A stretch of DNA of 6,045 nucleotides, from assembly GCA_900555915.1 (NCBI GenBank), contig USNC01000095.1, positions 1 through 6,045 of the forward strand, given 5' to 3'. The notes below the pieces were generated by a model, which was not told the DNA's origin, searched no databases, and worked only from the letters and a program-made list of their open reading frames with translations. A program made the position numbers and the translations under genes. Positions 1-6,045 of this stretch are shown here, piece after piece. Source of the stretch: an uncultured Porphyromonadaceae bacterium. GTDB lineage: Bacteria; Bacteroidota; Bacteroidia; Bacteroidales; Muribaculaceae. Position 1 is the stretch's first letter; each line of letters starts with the position of its first letter.

Positions 1-48
1 CGAGATCGCTCAGTGTCTCGTGGGCTCGGAGATGTGTATAAGAGACAG
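1..48. other. Nextera (Tn5) i7-side sequencing adapter, not genomic
   Basis: Positions 30-48 are the 19-bp Tn5 mosaic end AGATGTGTATAAGAGACAG. It is preceded by the Read-2 adapter part GTCTCGTGGGCTCGG (15-29), an 8-base index CGCTCAGT (7-14) and CGAGAT (1-6), which is the inner end of the P7 primer. This is the layout of a Nextera library end, so genomic sequence begins at about 49. The index looks like the complement of i7 index ACTGAGCG (N724 as I recall it, unchecked). Any protein predicted across this boundary, such as plus-strand peptides containing MCIRDS, is an artefact. Confidence 0.98.
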
Positions 49-283
49 CGTCGAGCACGCGGAGTTTGTCAAGGAGAGGATCCACCTGCTGGTCTTCCAC
101 CACCGTGATTATGGCGTTGGCGAGCGACGGCCACGCATGGCTCCCATAGTGAGGTTCGCCGGTCTTGCTGCCGCGCCCCTGCACATTCTCGAAGAATGTA
201 TAGCCCCGGCAGTTGCTCCGTGTCAGTATGTCCACGATCTTCTCATAGTGAGCCTGATCGAATGCTATGAATATCGATTTCAT
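49..283 (-). CDS. PII-like, RND-transporter-associated small protein (PG0541-like), 3' end missing
   Basis: An open frame reads from ATG at 283-281 to the adapter junction, giving 78 residues with no stop. It begins MKSIFIAFDQAHYEKIVDIL and contains the blocks GRGYTFFENVQGRGS-like (about 26-39, here CRGYTFFENVQGRGS), GEPHYGSHAWP (42-52) and ITVVEDQQVDPLLDKL (59-74). This pattern, a beta strand followed by a helix, a GRGS/GEPH loop and then VVED..V..LL, is what I know from the PII-like proteins encoded next to RND pumps in Bacteroidota (PG0541 family, about 95-100 residues). About 15-25 residues should therefore be missing. The ATG overlaps the pump's TGA by 4 nt (ATGA), which implies translational coupling. 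Known PII proteins are trimeric sensors that bind small ligands and often control transporters. A regulatory or sensing role at the pump is inferred by analogy, and the ligand is unknown. The family call rests on recalled motif similarity, but the reality of the gene is well supported by overlap, codon use and composition. Confidence 0.8.
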
Positions 284-3200
284 TTTGCTAACTGTTTTTT
301 GATATTACGACGTTGATTCAGCACGCCTCGGCCTGCAAACGAGCAGTAGAGCACCGGGACAAAGAGCAGCGTCAGAATAGTCGAGAATGTCAGACCGCCG
401 ATCACGGCCACACCCATCGGCTGCCACATCTCGGCTCCCTGTCCTGAACCGACGGCCATCGGCACCATACCGAGCACGGTCGTGGCGGTGGTCATGATCA
501 CAGGACGCAGACGGCTCCGGCCCGCGTCGATCACTGCCTTGCGTATCGACAGACCTCGCTCGCGGTTGAGGATGATGTAGTCGATAAGCACGATACCGTT
601 CTTCACCACGATACCGATAAGCATGATCGCACCGATCATCGACATCACGTTCAGTGTGTGTCCCGTGATCCAGAGGATAAGGAAGATACCCGAGAAGGCG
701 AAGAGCAGCGACGTCATGATGATGCCCGGATAGGTAAGGCTCTCAAACTGGGCGGCCATAACGATATAGACAAGCAGGATTATGAGGACACCGAGTGTGA
801 GAAGGTCGGTGAAGGAGTCTTGCTGGTCCTCGAAACTGCCCGCGAGTTCCACATTGATGCCGGCTGGAAGATGCATCTGGTTGATCTCCGCCTGGGCCTG
901 CTCCACCACCTGGCTCATCGGCACGCCGTCTACCACGGTCGATACCGTGATGATACGTTCGCGGTCCTTGCGCTCGATCGTCGGGGGCGAGAAGCGCTGC
1001 ACCACCTTGCCGAGCTCACGCAGACGCACCTGGCCACCCGTCGGTGTGGTTATCGAGATGTTCTCGATGTCTTCGAGCGTCGTGCGGTGCTCTTTGTCAA
1101 ACATCACCTTGATGTCGTATTCCTCACCGTCCTCGCGATACTGCGAGGCTGTCGCGCCGTTGATTCGGTTGCGCACCATAGTGGCCACCGTGGCGAGGTT
1201 CAGACCATACAACCCCAGTTTCTCGCGGTCGAAGTCCACCTGATATTCCGGCTGGTAGTCGCCGCGCGATATCATGATGTCGGCGGTGCCTTCTATGCCT
1301 GCGAGCATCTGCTTGAACATTCGGGCCACTGAGTCCGTAGCCTCGAAATCATAACCGAATATCTCAAAATCCACAGTCGACTGTCCGCCCATTCCGGCAC
1401 CGCGGCCACCGCCAACGTTCACCTGCGCCTTGACAAATTCAGGGAAATAATCCTTGAGGTCCTGACGCATTCCTTCGGCCACTTCCTTGATGCCGCGCTC
1501 GCGGTCCACCTTGTCGTAGAGACTTATGTTCATCGACACGATATGCGCGCCGTTGTCGCTCAGCGATGCGAATGTATTGTCGGAGGAAGCCGGACCTACA
1601 GTGAACGACGACACCTTTATCTCAGGATACTTCGCACGCCAGAGAGAGTCGAGGCGGGAAGTGGCGTCGTAGGCACGCTCCATCCGACTCCCTATCGGGA
1701 GTTCGAGGTTTACGCCGATTCGTCCGTTGTCCTGCGTAGGCATGAACTCCGTGCCGACAAACCGCAAAAGAAACAGAGAAAGCACGAAAATACCCATACA
1801 CACGAGCACCGTAACCGTGCGGTGACCCACCACCTTGTGCAGCAGATTGGCATATCCGTTGTCGAGGCGGTCGAGCGCACGCTGTATCGGAGTGTAGAAC
1901 TTGATGTAGAGTTTGCCATGCTTGTTGTTCAGACGCAGCCACTGCGAGCAGAGCATCGGGGTCAGCGAAAGCGCGCAGGTGGTCGAGATCACCATCATGA
2001 TGCAGACCATCCAGCCGAGCTGGCGGAAGAGAACGCCGGTCATGCCGGTGACAAGGGTCAGAGGGAAGAACACGGCGATCAGGGTAAGCGTCGACGCGAT
2101 TACGGAGATCGCCACCTCATTGGTGCCGTGCACCGCTGCCTGCTTCGGATCCGAACCGCGCTCTATATGCGTCGTCACGTTCTCAAGCACCACAATCGCG
2201 TCGTCGACCACCATACCGATCGAGATGGAGAGCGACGAGAGTGAGACGATGTTGAGCGTGTTGCCCGTGGCGTAGAGATAGATGAACGACGCGATGAGCG
2301 ACACCGGAATCGTGATCACGATGATCATCGTGGCGCGCCAGCGGCCGAGGAAGAAGAAGACCACGATCATCACGAATATAAGCGCATAGAACACTGTCTC
2401 CTCAAGCGAGGCGATTGTGTTGCGGATATTGTCGGATGTATCCACTATCACTCCGAGTTTCACGTCGGAGGGGAGATTCTTCTGTAGGCGCGGCAGCATC
2501 TTCATCACCGCTTCCGAAATCTGCACCGAGTTGGCGCCGCTCTGCTTCTGGATCACGATGATGGCGCCTTCCTTGCCTCCTATGTAGGAATGCTGCGTGC
2601 GCTCCTCCATAGAGTCGTCTACTGTGGCCACATCTTTCAGATAGATGATAGAGCCGTTGTAGACCCCCACAGGCACATTGAGCATCTGCGAGGCCTCGTC
2701 AAACTCGCCTTCCACACGCACCGAGAATGTATTGCTGCCGATATCGAAGGCTCCGCCCGGTATATTGCGGTTTTCTGCCGCGATCACACTCGATATGCCC
2801 TCCACCGAGAGGTGGTAGGCCTCAAGCTTCTGCGGATCGCAATAGATATGTATCTCTCGCTTCGGTGCGCCGGAGATCGACACGGTGCCTACTCCATCGA
2901 TACGGGCCAGTGGGTTGGCCACGCCGTCGTCGAGGATCTTGTAGAGTCCGGCCATACTCTCCTTGGCCTCCACCGAAAGAAGACAGATTGGAATCATGTC
3001 GGTGGAGAACTTGAAGATGATCGGATTCTGACAGTCGTCGGGAAGCGACGACTCTACCATGTCGAGTTTGTCGCGGACATCGTTGGTCAGGTTGTCTATG
3101 TCATAGCCGTATTCGAACTCAAGAGTGATCACCGAGGTGTTCTCGCGGCTGTCGGAGGTGACATGCTTGAGATGCTCCACCGAGTTCAACGTGTTCTCGA

Positions 3201-3399
3201 GAGGTTTGGTGACATTCTGCTCTATATCTTCCGAACTTGCGCCGGGATACATCGTGATCACCATGATTGTATTCGTATCGATGTCCGGATAGAGATCGAT
3301 AGGAAGTTTTGCGAGCGAGAACAGACCGAGGATCACCACTGTCACGAAACAGAGAGTGGTCATGATCGGACGCCTCACCGCTGATCCATAAAGGCTCAT
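280..3399 (-). CDS. RND efflux transporter, inner-membrane permease (HAE1/AcrB type)
   Basis: This complete 1039-residue proton-driven pump is the usual length for AcrB-type proteins. TM1 is at about 12-31. The first periplasmic porter section follows to about 333, TM2-6 lie at about 335-480, and TM7 at about 528-547. A second porter section runs to about 865, and TM8-12 lie at about 867-1020. Proton-relay residues are intact: the Asp pair D399-D400 in SIGMVVDDAIVVLEN (TM4), K933 in VVKNGIVLID (TM10), and R963 and T970 in RSRLRPVIMT, matching AcrB D407/D408, K940, R971 and T978. The Asp pair argues for the drug/hydrophobe branch rather than the metal (CusA) branch. The substrate cannot be read from sequence. 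The start ATG at 3399-3397 gives the standard MSLYGSAVRRPI N-terminus. There is no Shine-Dalgarno site, and the leader is A/T-rich as is usual in Bacteroidota. It lies downstream of its adaptor and channel partners and overlaps the PII-like gene by 4 nt. A glycine-rich stretch at 662-672 precedes the PC2 subdomain. Confidence 0.97.
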   Translation of the reverse strand: MSLYGSAVRRPIMTTLCFVTVVILGLFSLAKLPIDLYPDIDTNTIMVITMYPGASSEDIEQNVTKPLENTLNSVEHLKHVTSDSRENTSVITLEFEYGYDIDNLTNDVRDKLDMVESSLPDDCQNPIIFKFSTDMIPICLLSVEAKESMAGLYKILDDGVANPLARIDGVGTVSISGAPKREIHIYCDPQKLEAYHLSVEGISSVIAAENRNIPGGAFDIGSNTFSVRVEGEFDEASQMLNVPVGVYNGSIIYLKDVATVDDSMEERTQHSYIGGKEGAIIVIQKQSGANSVQISEAVMKMLPRLQKNLPSDVKLGVIVDTSDNIRNTIASLEETVFYALIFVMIVVFFFLGRWRATMIIVITIPVSLIASFIYLYATGNTLNIVSLSSLSISIGMVVDDAIVVLENVTTHIERGSDPKQAAVHGTNEVAISVIASTLTLIAVFFPLTLVTGMTGVLFRQLGWMVCIMMVISTTCALSLTPMLCSQWLRLNNKHGKLYIKFYTPIQRALDRLDNGYANLLHKVVGHRTVTVLVCMGIFVLSLFLLRFVGTEFMPTQDNGRIGVNLELPIGSRMERAYDATSRLDSLWRAKYPEIKVSSFTVGPASSDNTFASLSDNGAHIVSMNISLYDKVDRERGIKEVAEGMRQDLKDYFPEFVKAQVNVGGGRGAGMGGQSTVDFEIFGYDFEATDSVARMFKQMLAGIEGTADIMISRGDYQPEYQVDFDREKLGLYGLNLATVATMVRNRINGATASQYREDGEEYDIKVMFDKEHRTTLEDIENISITTPTGGQVRLRELGKVVQRFSPPTIERKDRERIITVSTVVDGVPMSQVVEQAQAEINQMHLPAGINVELAGSFEDQQDSFTDLLTLGVLIILLVYIVMAAQFESLTYPGIIMTSLLFAFSGIFLILWITGHTLNVMSMIGAIMLIGIVVKNGIVLIDYIILNRERGLSIRKAVIDAGRSRLRPVIMTTATTVLGMVPMAVGSGQGAEMWQPMGVAVIGGLTFSTILTLLFVPVLYCSFAGRGVLNQRRNIKKQLAK

Positions 3400-3483
3400 A
3401 TATTAAATCTATTTATTTGTATTCATTCAAGTTAAAGCGTCTCAAACTCTAATTGGCAATCTGAAGATCAAGTCATCCGGTTG

Positions 3484-3513
3484 CAAAATTAAGCCCAAAA
3501 CCTAAAGCCTAAA
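3484..3513 (-). promoter_or_regulatory. Putative Bacteroidota promoter for the pump gene
   Basis: On the minus strand TAATTTTG (3491 to 3484) matches the Bacteroidota -7 consensus TAnnTTTG at every fixed position. About 18 bp upstream, the TTTA of a heptamer unit (3513-3510) could serve as a weak -33 element (consensus TTTG). Transcription would start around 3475-3480, giving a leader of roughly 80 nt. The -7 match is seen directly. The use of the repeat as a -33 element is inference, and the spacing is slightly short. Confidence 0.4.
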
Positions 3514-3542
3514 GCCTAAAGCCTAAAACCTAAAGCCTAAAA
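3494..3542 (-). repeat. Tandem 7-bp repeat array, unit YTTTAGG (plus strand CCTAAAR)
   Basis: On the plus strand the units run CCCAAAA (degenerate, 3494-3500), three copies of CCTAAAG (3501-3521), CCTAAAA (3522-3528), CCTAAAG (3529-3535) and CCTAAAA (3536-3542). That is seven head-to-tail units in 49 bp, differing mainly at the last base. The minus strand is the G-rich strand, with a GG every 7 nt. The array lies between adaptor and pump genes, immediately upstream of the candidate -7 box. Six of the seven units fit CCTAAAR exactly, so chance origin is very unlikely. Its function is unknown. Confidence 0.93.
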
Positions 3543-3561
3543 AAAGTTGAGCGACGCGAAA

Positions 3562-4623
3562 CTACTTTATCACTTTCACCTTCCTGCCGTCGACAAGTCC
3601 GTTCTGACCTTCCACCACTACAGTGGCATCCGCGGGAACACCGCTGATCAGCTCGTAGGTGGTGCCGATGCGCTGGCCGAGTTCCACCTTGTTGTACGAC
3701 ACGGTGCCGTCGGCCTTGAGCACGTAGACATAATGGTCGCCGCTGCCCTGCTGCTTCACCACTGCCTTGTCGGGCACCACTACGTGGCGGGCGTTGCCAA
3801 GGGCGATTGTGGCACGGCCGAACATGCCTGGAAGCACGCGTCCGTCAGAGTTGGCAAGTGTGATCTCCACCCCTACGGTGCGGCTTGCCGCGTCTACTGT
3901 AGGCATTACAAGCGATACGGTGCCCTTAAACACTTCATCGCCGTAGGTGCTGAATGTAAGGTCGACCGGCATTCCTTTGCTGATGCTGGCCAGCTGGCTT
4001 TCGTTGACGTTGATCACCACCTTGACAGGGTTGATACGCGCCACTGTGAGAATCGGCTGAGCCCCGGTCATGTCGCCCGGATCATAATAGCGCTTTGTCA
4101 CCACGCCGTCGATCGGGGAGACGAGCACCGTGTTCTCACGCGCGTTGGCAAGCGTGCGCTCTGCCTGCGCAAGGGCGTTTTTCGCATTTACGAGCTGAAC
4201 CTCCATCTGGTCGACGCTCTGCTGCGTTCCGCCGACGATCTTCAGAAGTTCTACAGCGCGGTTATAGTTGAGCTGGGCGTTGTTGAGAGCGGCCTTGGCG
4301 TTATTCACCGAAAGTTCATATTGGGTGGTGTTGACATCGTCGAGCACCACGAGCTTCTGCCCCTTGCCTACCCTCACGCCTTCGTCGACGTAAATTGCCT
4401 TGATTCGGTTGGGTATCTGCGATGATATGTTGTTGAGCACCTCCGGCTCTACGGAAGCAGTGTATTGAGCGAGCTGATCCACGTCTTCCTCACTCACCGT
4501 CATGGTCTTGACCACGGGGATATCTTCTTTCTCTGCATCAGCGGCGCCCTTGTCTTTACCGCTGCACGATGCCAGGGCGACAGAGAGCGCCAGGGCGGGG
4601 ACGATATATTTTCTTGTTTTCAT
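3562..4623 (-). CDS. Periplasmic adaptor subunit of RND efflux system (MFP/HlyD family), lipoprotein
   Basis: This complete 353-residue membrane-fusion protein links the inner-membrane pump to the outer-membrane channel. It starts at ATG 4623-4621 and has a short lipoprotein signal with lipobox LASC, so C20 would be lipidated after cleavage. A charged, flexible linker follows to about residue 36. The domains are the first lipoyl half (about 62-97, with YVDEGVRVGKGQKLVVLDD), an alpha-helical hairpin (about 100-165, Ala/Asn/Gln-rich with heptad character), and the second lipoyl half (about 166-190, SPIDGVVTKRYYDPGD). A beta-barrel (about 195-275, ending LPGMFGRATI) and a membrane-proximal domain (about 276-353, with VVVPDKAVV) complete it. 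Length and order are typical of AcrA/MexA relatives. It begins 10 nt after the channel gene's stop, so the two are co-transcribed. There is no Shine-Dalgarno site. It is separated from its pump gene by 162 bp, unlike the tight spacing often seen in such operons. Confidence 0.96.
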   Translation of the reverse strand: MKTRKYIVPALALSVALASCSGKDKGAADAEKEDIPVVKTMTVSEEDVDQLAQYTASVEPEVLNNISSQIPNRIKAIYVDEGVRVGKGQKLVVLDDVNTTQYELSVNNAKAALNNAQLNYNRAVELLKIVGGTQQSVDQMEVQLVNAKNALAQAERTLANARENTVLVSPIDGVVTKRYYDPGDMTGAQPILTVARINPVKVVINVNESQLASISKGMPVDLTFSTYGDEVFKGTVSLVMPTVDAASRTVGVEITLANSDGRVLPGMFGRATIALGNARHVVVPDKAVVKQQGSGDHYVYVLKADGTVSYNKVELGQRIGTTYELISGVPADATVVVEGQNGLVDGRKVKVIK

Positions 4624-4633
4624 GATTTGATGA

Positions 4634-5997
4634 TTACTTGTTTACGTAGTCTTTTCCCAGAAGCATGTCGAGATCGCTTGTCGACACGAGATAGTTGTAG
4701 ATTGCCTGAAGATAGGAAAGTTGCGCGCTTGTGTCGGCAAGTTCGCTGTCGCGCAGTTCAAGATAGGAGGCGGCTCCGATCTGGAAACTCTTCTGCATGA
4801 TCTCGTGTGCCTTCTTCGCCTGCACCACCCCTTCTTTCGACGAGTCGATCTGGCGCACCTGGCGGTTGATATTGTCGAGCGCGAGGTCCACCTGCATGTT
4901 GAGGCTGTTGACAAGGTTTTCCTTCTGCAGCTCAAGTTCCTTCGCCTGCACCTGGGCCTGCTTCATCTGGTTCCATTTGGTGCCTCCCGAGAAAATTGGC
5001 ACCGAGACATTCACGCCCAGTGATGAGTAGGGCGAGAAGTCCACGTCCTTGAACATCGGGCCATTGCTGAGCGACAGCCAGTTGACATTGAAACTTGCCG
5101 CAAGTGTCGGCAACCAGGCGAATTTCTTCAGTGTAACGTTCTGGTTGGCCATCTTCTGCTGAAGTTCAAGCTGGCGAAGCGATGAGTTGTCGGCAAGAGT
5201 CTTAGTTTCAAGCAGATACCCATACATGTCTTTCTGCATGTCTTCCATCCTGGTGCTCGGTATGAGATTGAGGGCGTCGTCGATTCCCATCAGCACATTG
5301 AGCTGAAGCTGACACTGCTTCACCGAGATGTCGGCGTCGAGCAGCGAAGGCTCCACATTTTTCACCTGCACCTCGGAGCGGAGCACGTCATATTCCGAAG
5401 CCGTGCCCTGCTCATACATCTTTCTGAACACCTCGGCATTGTATTTCGCGATGTCATAGTTCTGCTGTATCACCTCTCTCGATGAGATGGCGAGCATCAG
5501 CGCATAATATGCCTTGTTCACCTGATTCACCAGTTCAAGACGGCTCGAACGCGCCGCCTCCAGATTCTGTGCGATCTGAGTGTCGGAAATGGAAATTGAT
5601 TTCCACAACTGGGGCGCTATTATGGGCAACGAGAGATTGAACCCCGTATTCCACGTATTGTCTGATCCCATTTTAAGTTTCTGGCTCTCCCCTCCCATGT
5701 TCATTCGGATGGTCTGGAGCTCGATGCTGCGCTGATAGGAAAGGGAGAAACCTATCTGCGGAAGAAGGTTGCCTATGGCCTCCCTCTTGGCGTAATTAAC
5801 CCTCTTGACCTCCATATCGGCGATACGTATGGTCGGGCTCTGGCTTAAAGCGATATCAAGACATTCCTCTCGGCTTATCACCACGGAATCCGGATTGGCG
5901 TCCATCACCCCGGAGGTGATACGCGCGGCTCCTTCAGTCTGTGAAAATGCGGGAAAACCGACGGAAAGCAACATGGCTGTAGCCAACAGCAATAGAT
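4634..5997 (-). CDS. TolC-family outer-membrane efflux channel, 5' end missing
   Basis: This is the outer-membrane factor that forms the exit duct of the pump, presumably as a trimer. The frame is open from the stop TAA (4636-4634) through to the adapter junction at 5997, so the true start is not in the window. In-frame TTG (5992) and ATG (5974) codons lie inside a hydrophobic signal sequence (LLLLATAMLLSVGFPAFSQ). The missing part is probably only a few N-terminal residues with the basic n-region. Numbering from the TTG at 5992, two OEP repeats are visible. The first is at about 40-235 with ECLDIALSQSPTI and NLSLPIIAPQLW, and the second at about 265-450 with LPTLAASFNV and VSVPIFSGGTKW. Each has long Gln/Asn/Ala-rich helices. 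The C-terminal YLQAIYNYLVSTSDLDMLLG block is typical of the family. The remaining ~453 residues agree with a nearly full-length protein. It is first in the visible operon, and its promoter and any adjacent regulator lie outside the window. Confidence 0.95.
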
Positions 5998-6045
5998 CTG
6001 TCTCTTATACACATCTGACGCTGCCGACGATCTTACGCGTGTAGA
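5998..6045. other. Nextera (Tn5) i5-side sequencing adapter, not genomic
   Basis: Positions 5998-6016 are the inverted 19-bp Tn5 mosaic end CTGTCTCTTATACACATCT. The complement of the Read-1 adapter part follows (GACGCTGCCGACGA, 6017-6030), then an 8-base index TCTTACGC (6031-6038) and GTGTAGA (6039-6045) from the P5 primer. Genomic sequence ends at about 5997. The index looks like the complement of i5 index GCGTAAGA (S517 as I recall it, unchecked). It creates the false plus-strand peptide SYTHLTLPTI. Confidence 0.98.

Larger units (their letters stand above)
3400..3561 (-). promoter_or_regulatory. Intergenic region and leader between adaptor and pump genes
   Basis: This 162-bp gap is the only sizeable non-coding stretch in the insert. 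Read along the minus strand it holds a run of seven T just after the adaptor stop, the heptamer array (3494-3542), a candidate promoter -7 box (3484-3491), and then about 80 nt of leader. The leader becomes very A/T-rich in the last 30 nt before the pump ATG (AATAAATAGATTTAATAT), the usual Bacteroidota replacement for a Shine-Dalgarno site. I see no convincing rho-independent hairpin and no open frame in it. Confidence 0.6.

Noticed and set aside
20..316. A 98-residue plus-strand frame at the left edge
   Set aside because: Its start and first residues (MCIRDS) come from the Nextera adapter. The rest is antisense to the PII-like gene and the pump's 3' end.
1384..1416. Glycine-rich stretch in the pump (residues about 662-672) as an insertion or unusual domain
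   Set aside because: It sits at the expected linker before the PC2 porter subdomain, and similar Gly-rich linkers are common in Bacteroidota RND pumps as far as I recall.
1543..2244. A 233-residue plus-strand open frame opposite the pump gene
   Set aside because: Its His/Arg-rich, low-complexity composition is typical of the antisense of a codon-biased gene. It has no recognisable domain and lies wholly inside the well-supported RND gene.
2590..3384. A 264-residue plus-strand open frame
   Set aside because: It is an antisense shadow of the N-terminal third of the pump, with biased composition and no family features.
3494..3542. CRISPR array
   Set aside because: The units are 7 bp and directly adjacent, with no spacers.
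3539..3575. Possible terminator after the adaptor gene (run of seven T on the minus strand)
   Set aside because: Only very short A/T stems (AAAGT/ACTTT or AGTT/AACT) can be drawn before the T run, with no G/C-rich hairpin. The T run is partly the edge of the heptamer array.
3547..4425. A 292-residue plus-strand open frame opposite the adaptor gene
   Set aside because: The His/Val/Asp-rich product mirrors the adaptor codons, and the frame has no promoter or domain. The minus-strand adaptor is unambiguous.
30..6016. Inverted 19-bp ends suggesting a Tn5-like transposon spanning the window
   Set aside because: The mosaic ends are followed on both sides by Illumina adapter and index sequence and there is no transposase gene. 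They come from library preparation.
5805..6044. A 79-residue plus-strand frame ending in SYTHLTLPTI and a few more residues
   Set aside because: The tail is translated adapter, and the body is antisense to the TolC-type gene.

Overview
The window is a roughly 5.95 kb piece of bacterial DNA (about positions 49-5997) flanked on both sides by Illumina Nextera (Tn5) library adapter sequence. The genomic part suggests a member of the Bacteroidota, most likely a gut Bacteroidales. The genes lack Shine-Dalgarno sites and have A/T-rich leaders, a TAnnTTTG-type promoter box lies in the one real intergenic gap, and gene order and proteins resemble Bacteroidales efflux operons. Muribaculaceae or a relative would fit the moderately high GC, but the sequence alone does not settle this.

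All real genes lie on the minus strand and read from right to left: an outer-membrane TolC-type channel (5' end cut off by the right adapter), a lipoprotein periplasmic adaptor (MFP/HlyD family), a complete 1039-residue RND inner-membrane pump of the HAE1/AcrB type, and a small PII-like protein whose ATG overlaps the pump's stop codon (ATGA) and whose 3' end is cut off by the left adapter. Together they form a tripartite drug/hydrophobe efflux system with an attached small PII-like gene. From memory, the order channel-adaptor-pump-small protein is that of the Porphyromonas gingivalis xepCAB-PG0541 locus.

The channel and adaptor genes are 10 nt apart and clearly co-transcribed. The adaptor and pump are separated by 162 bp (3400-3561). 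That gap holds a tandem array of a 7-bp unit (CCTAAAG/CCTAAAA, about seven copies) directly upstream of a good match to the Bacteroidota -7 promoter box. The pump and the PII-like gene may therefore have their own promoter, with the repeat sitting where the -33 element is expected. This array and the truncated PII-like gene are the two most interesting things here. The rest is a conventional RND efflux operon, and I see no evidence of an entirely new system, mobile element, CRISPR array or RNA gene.
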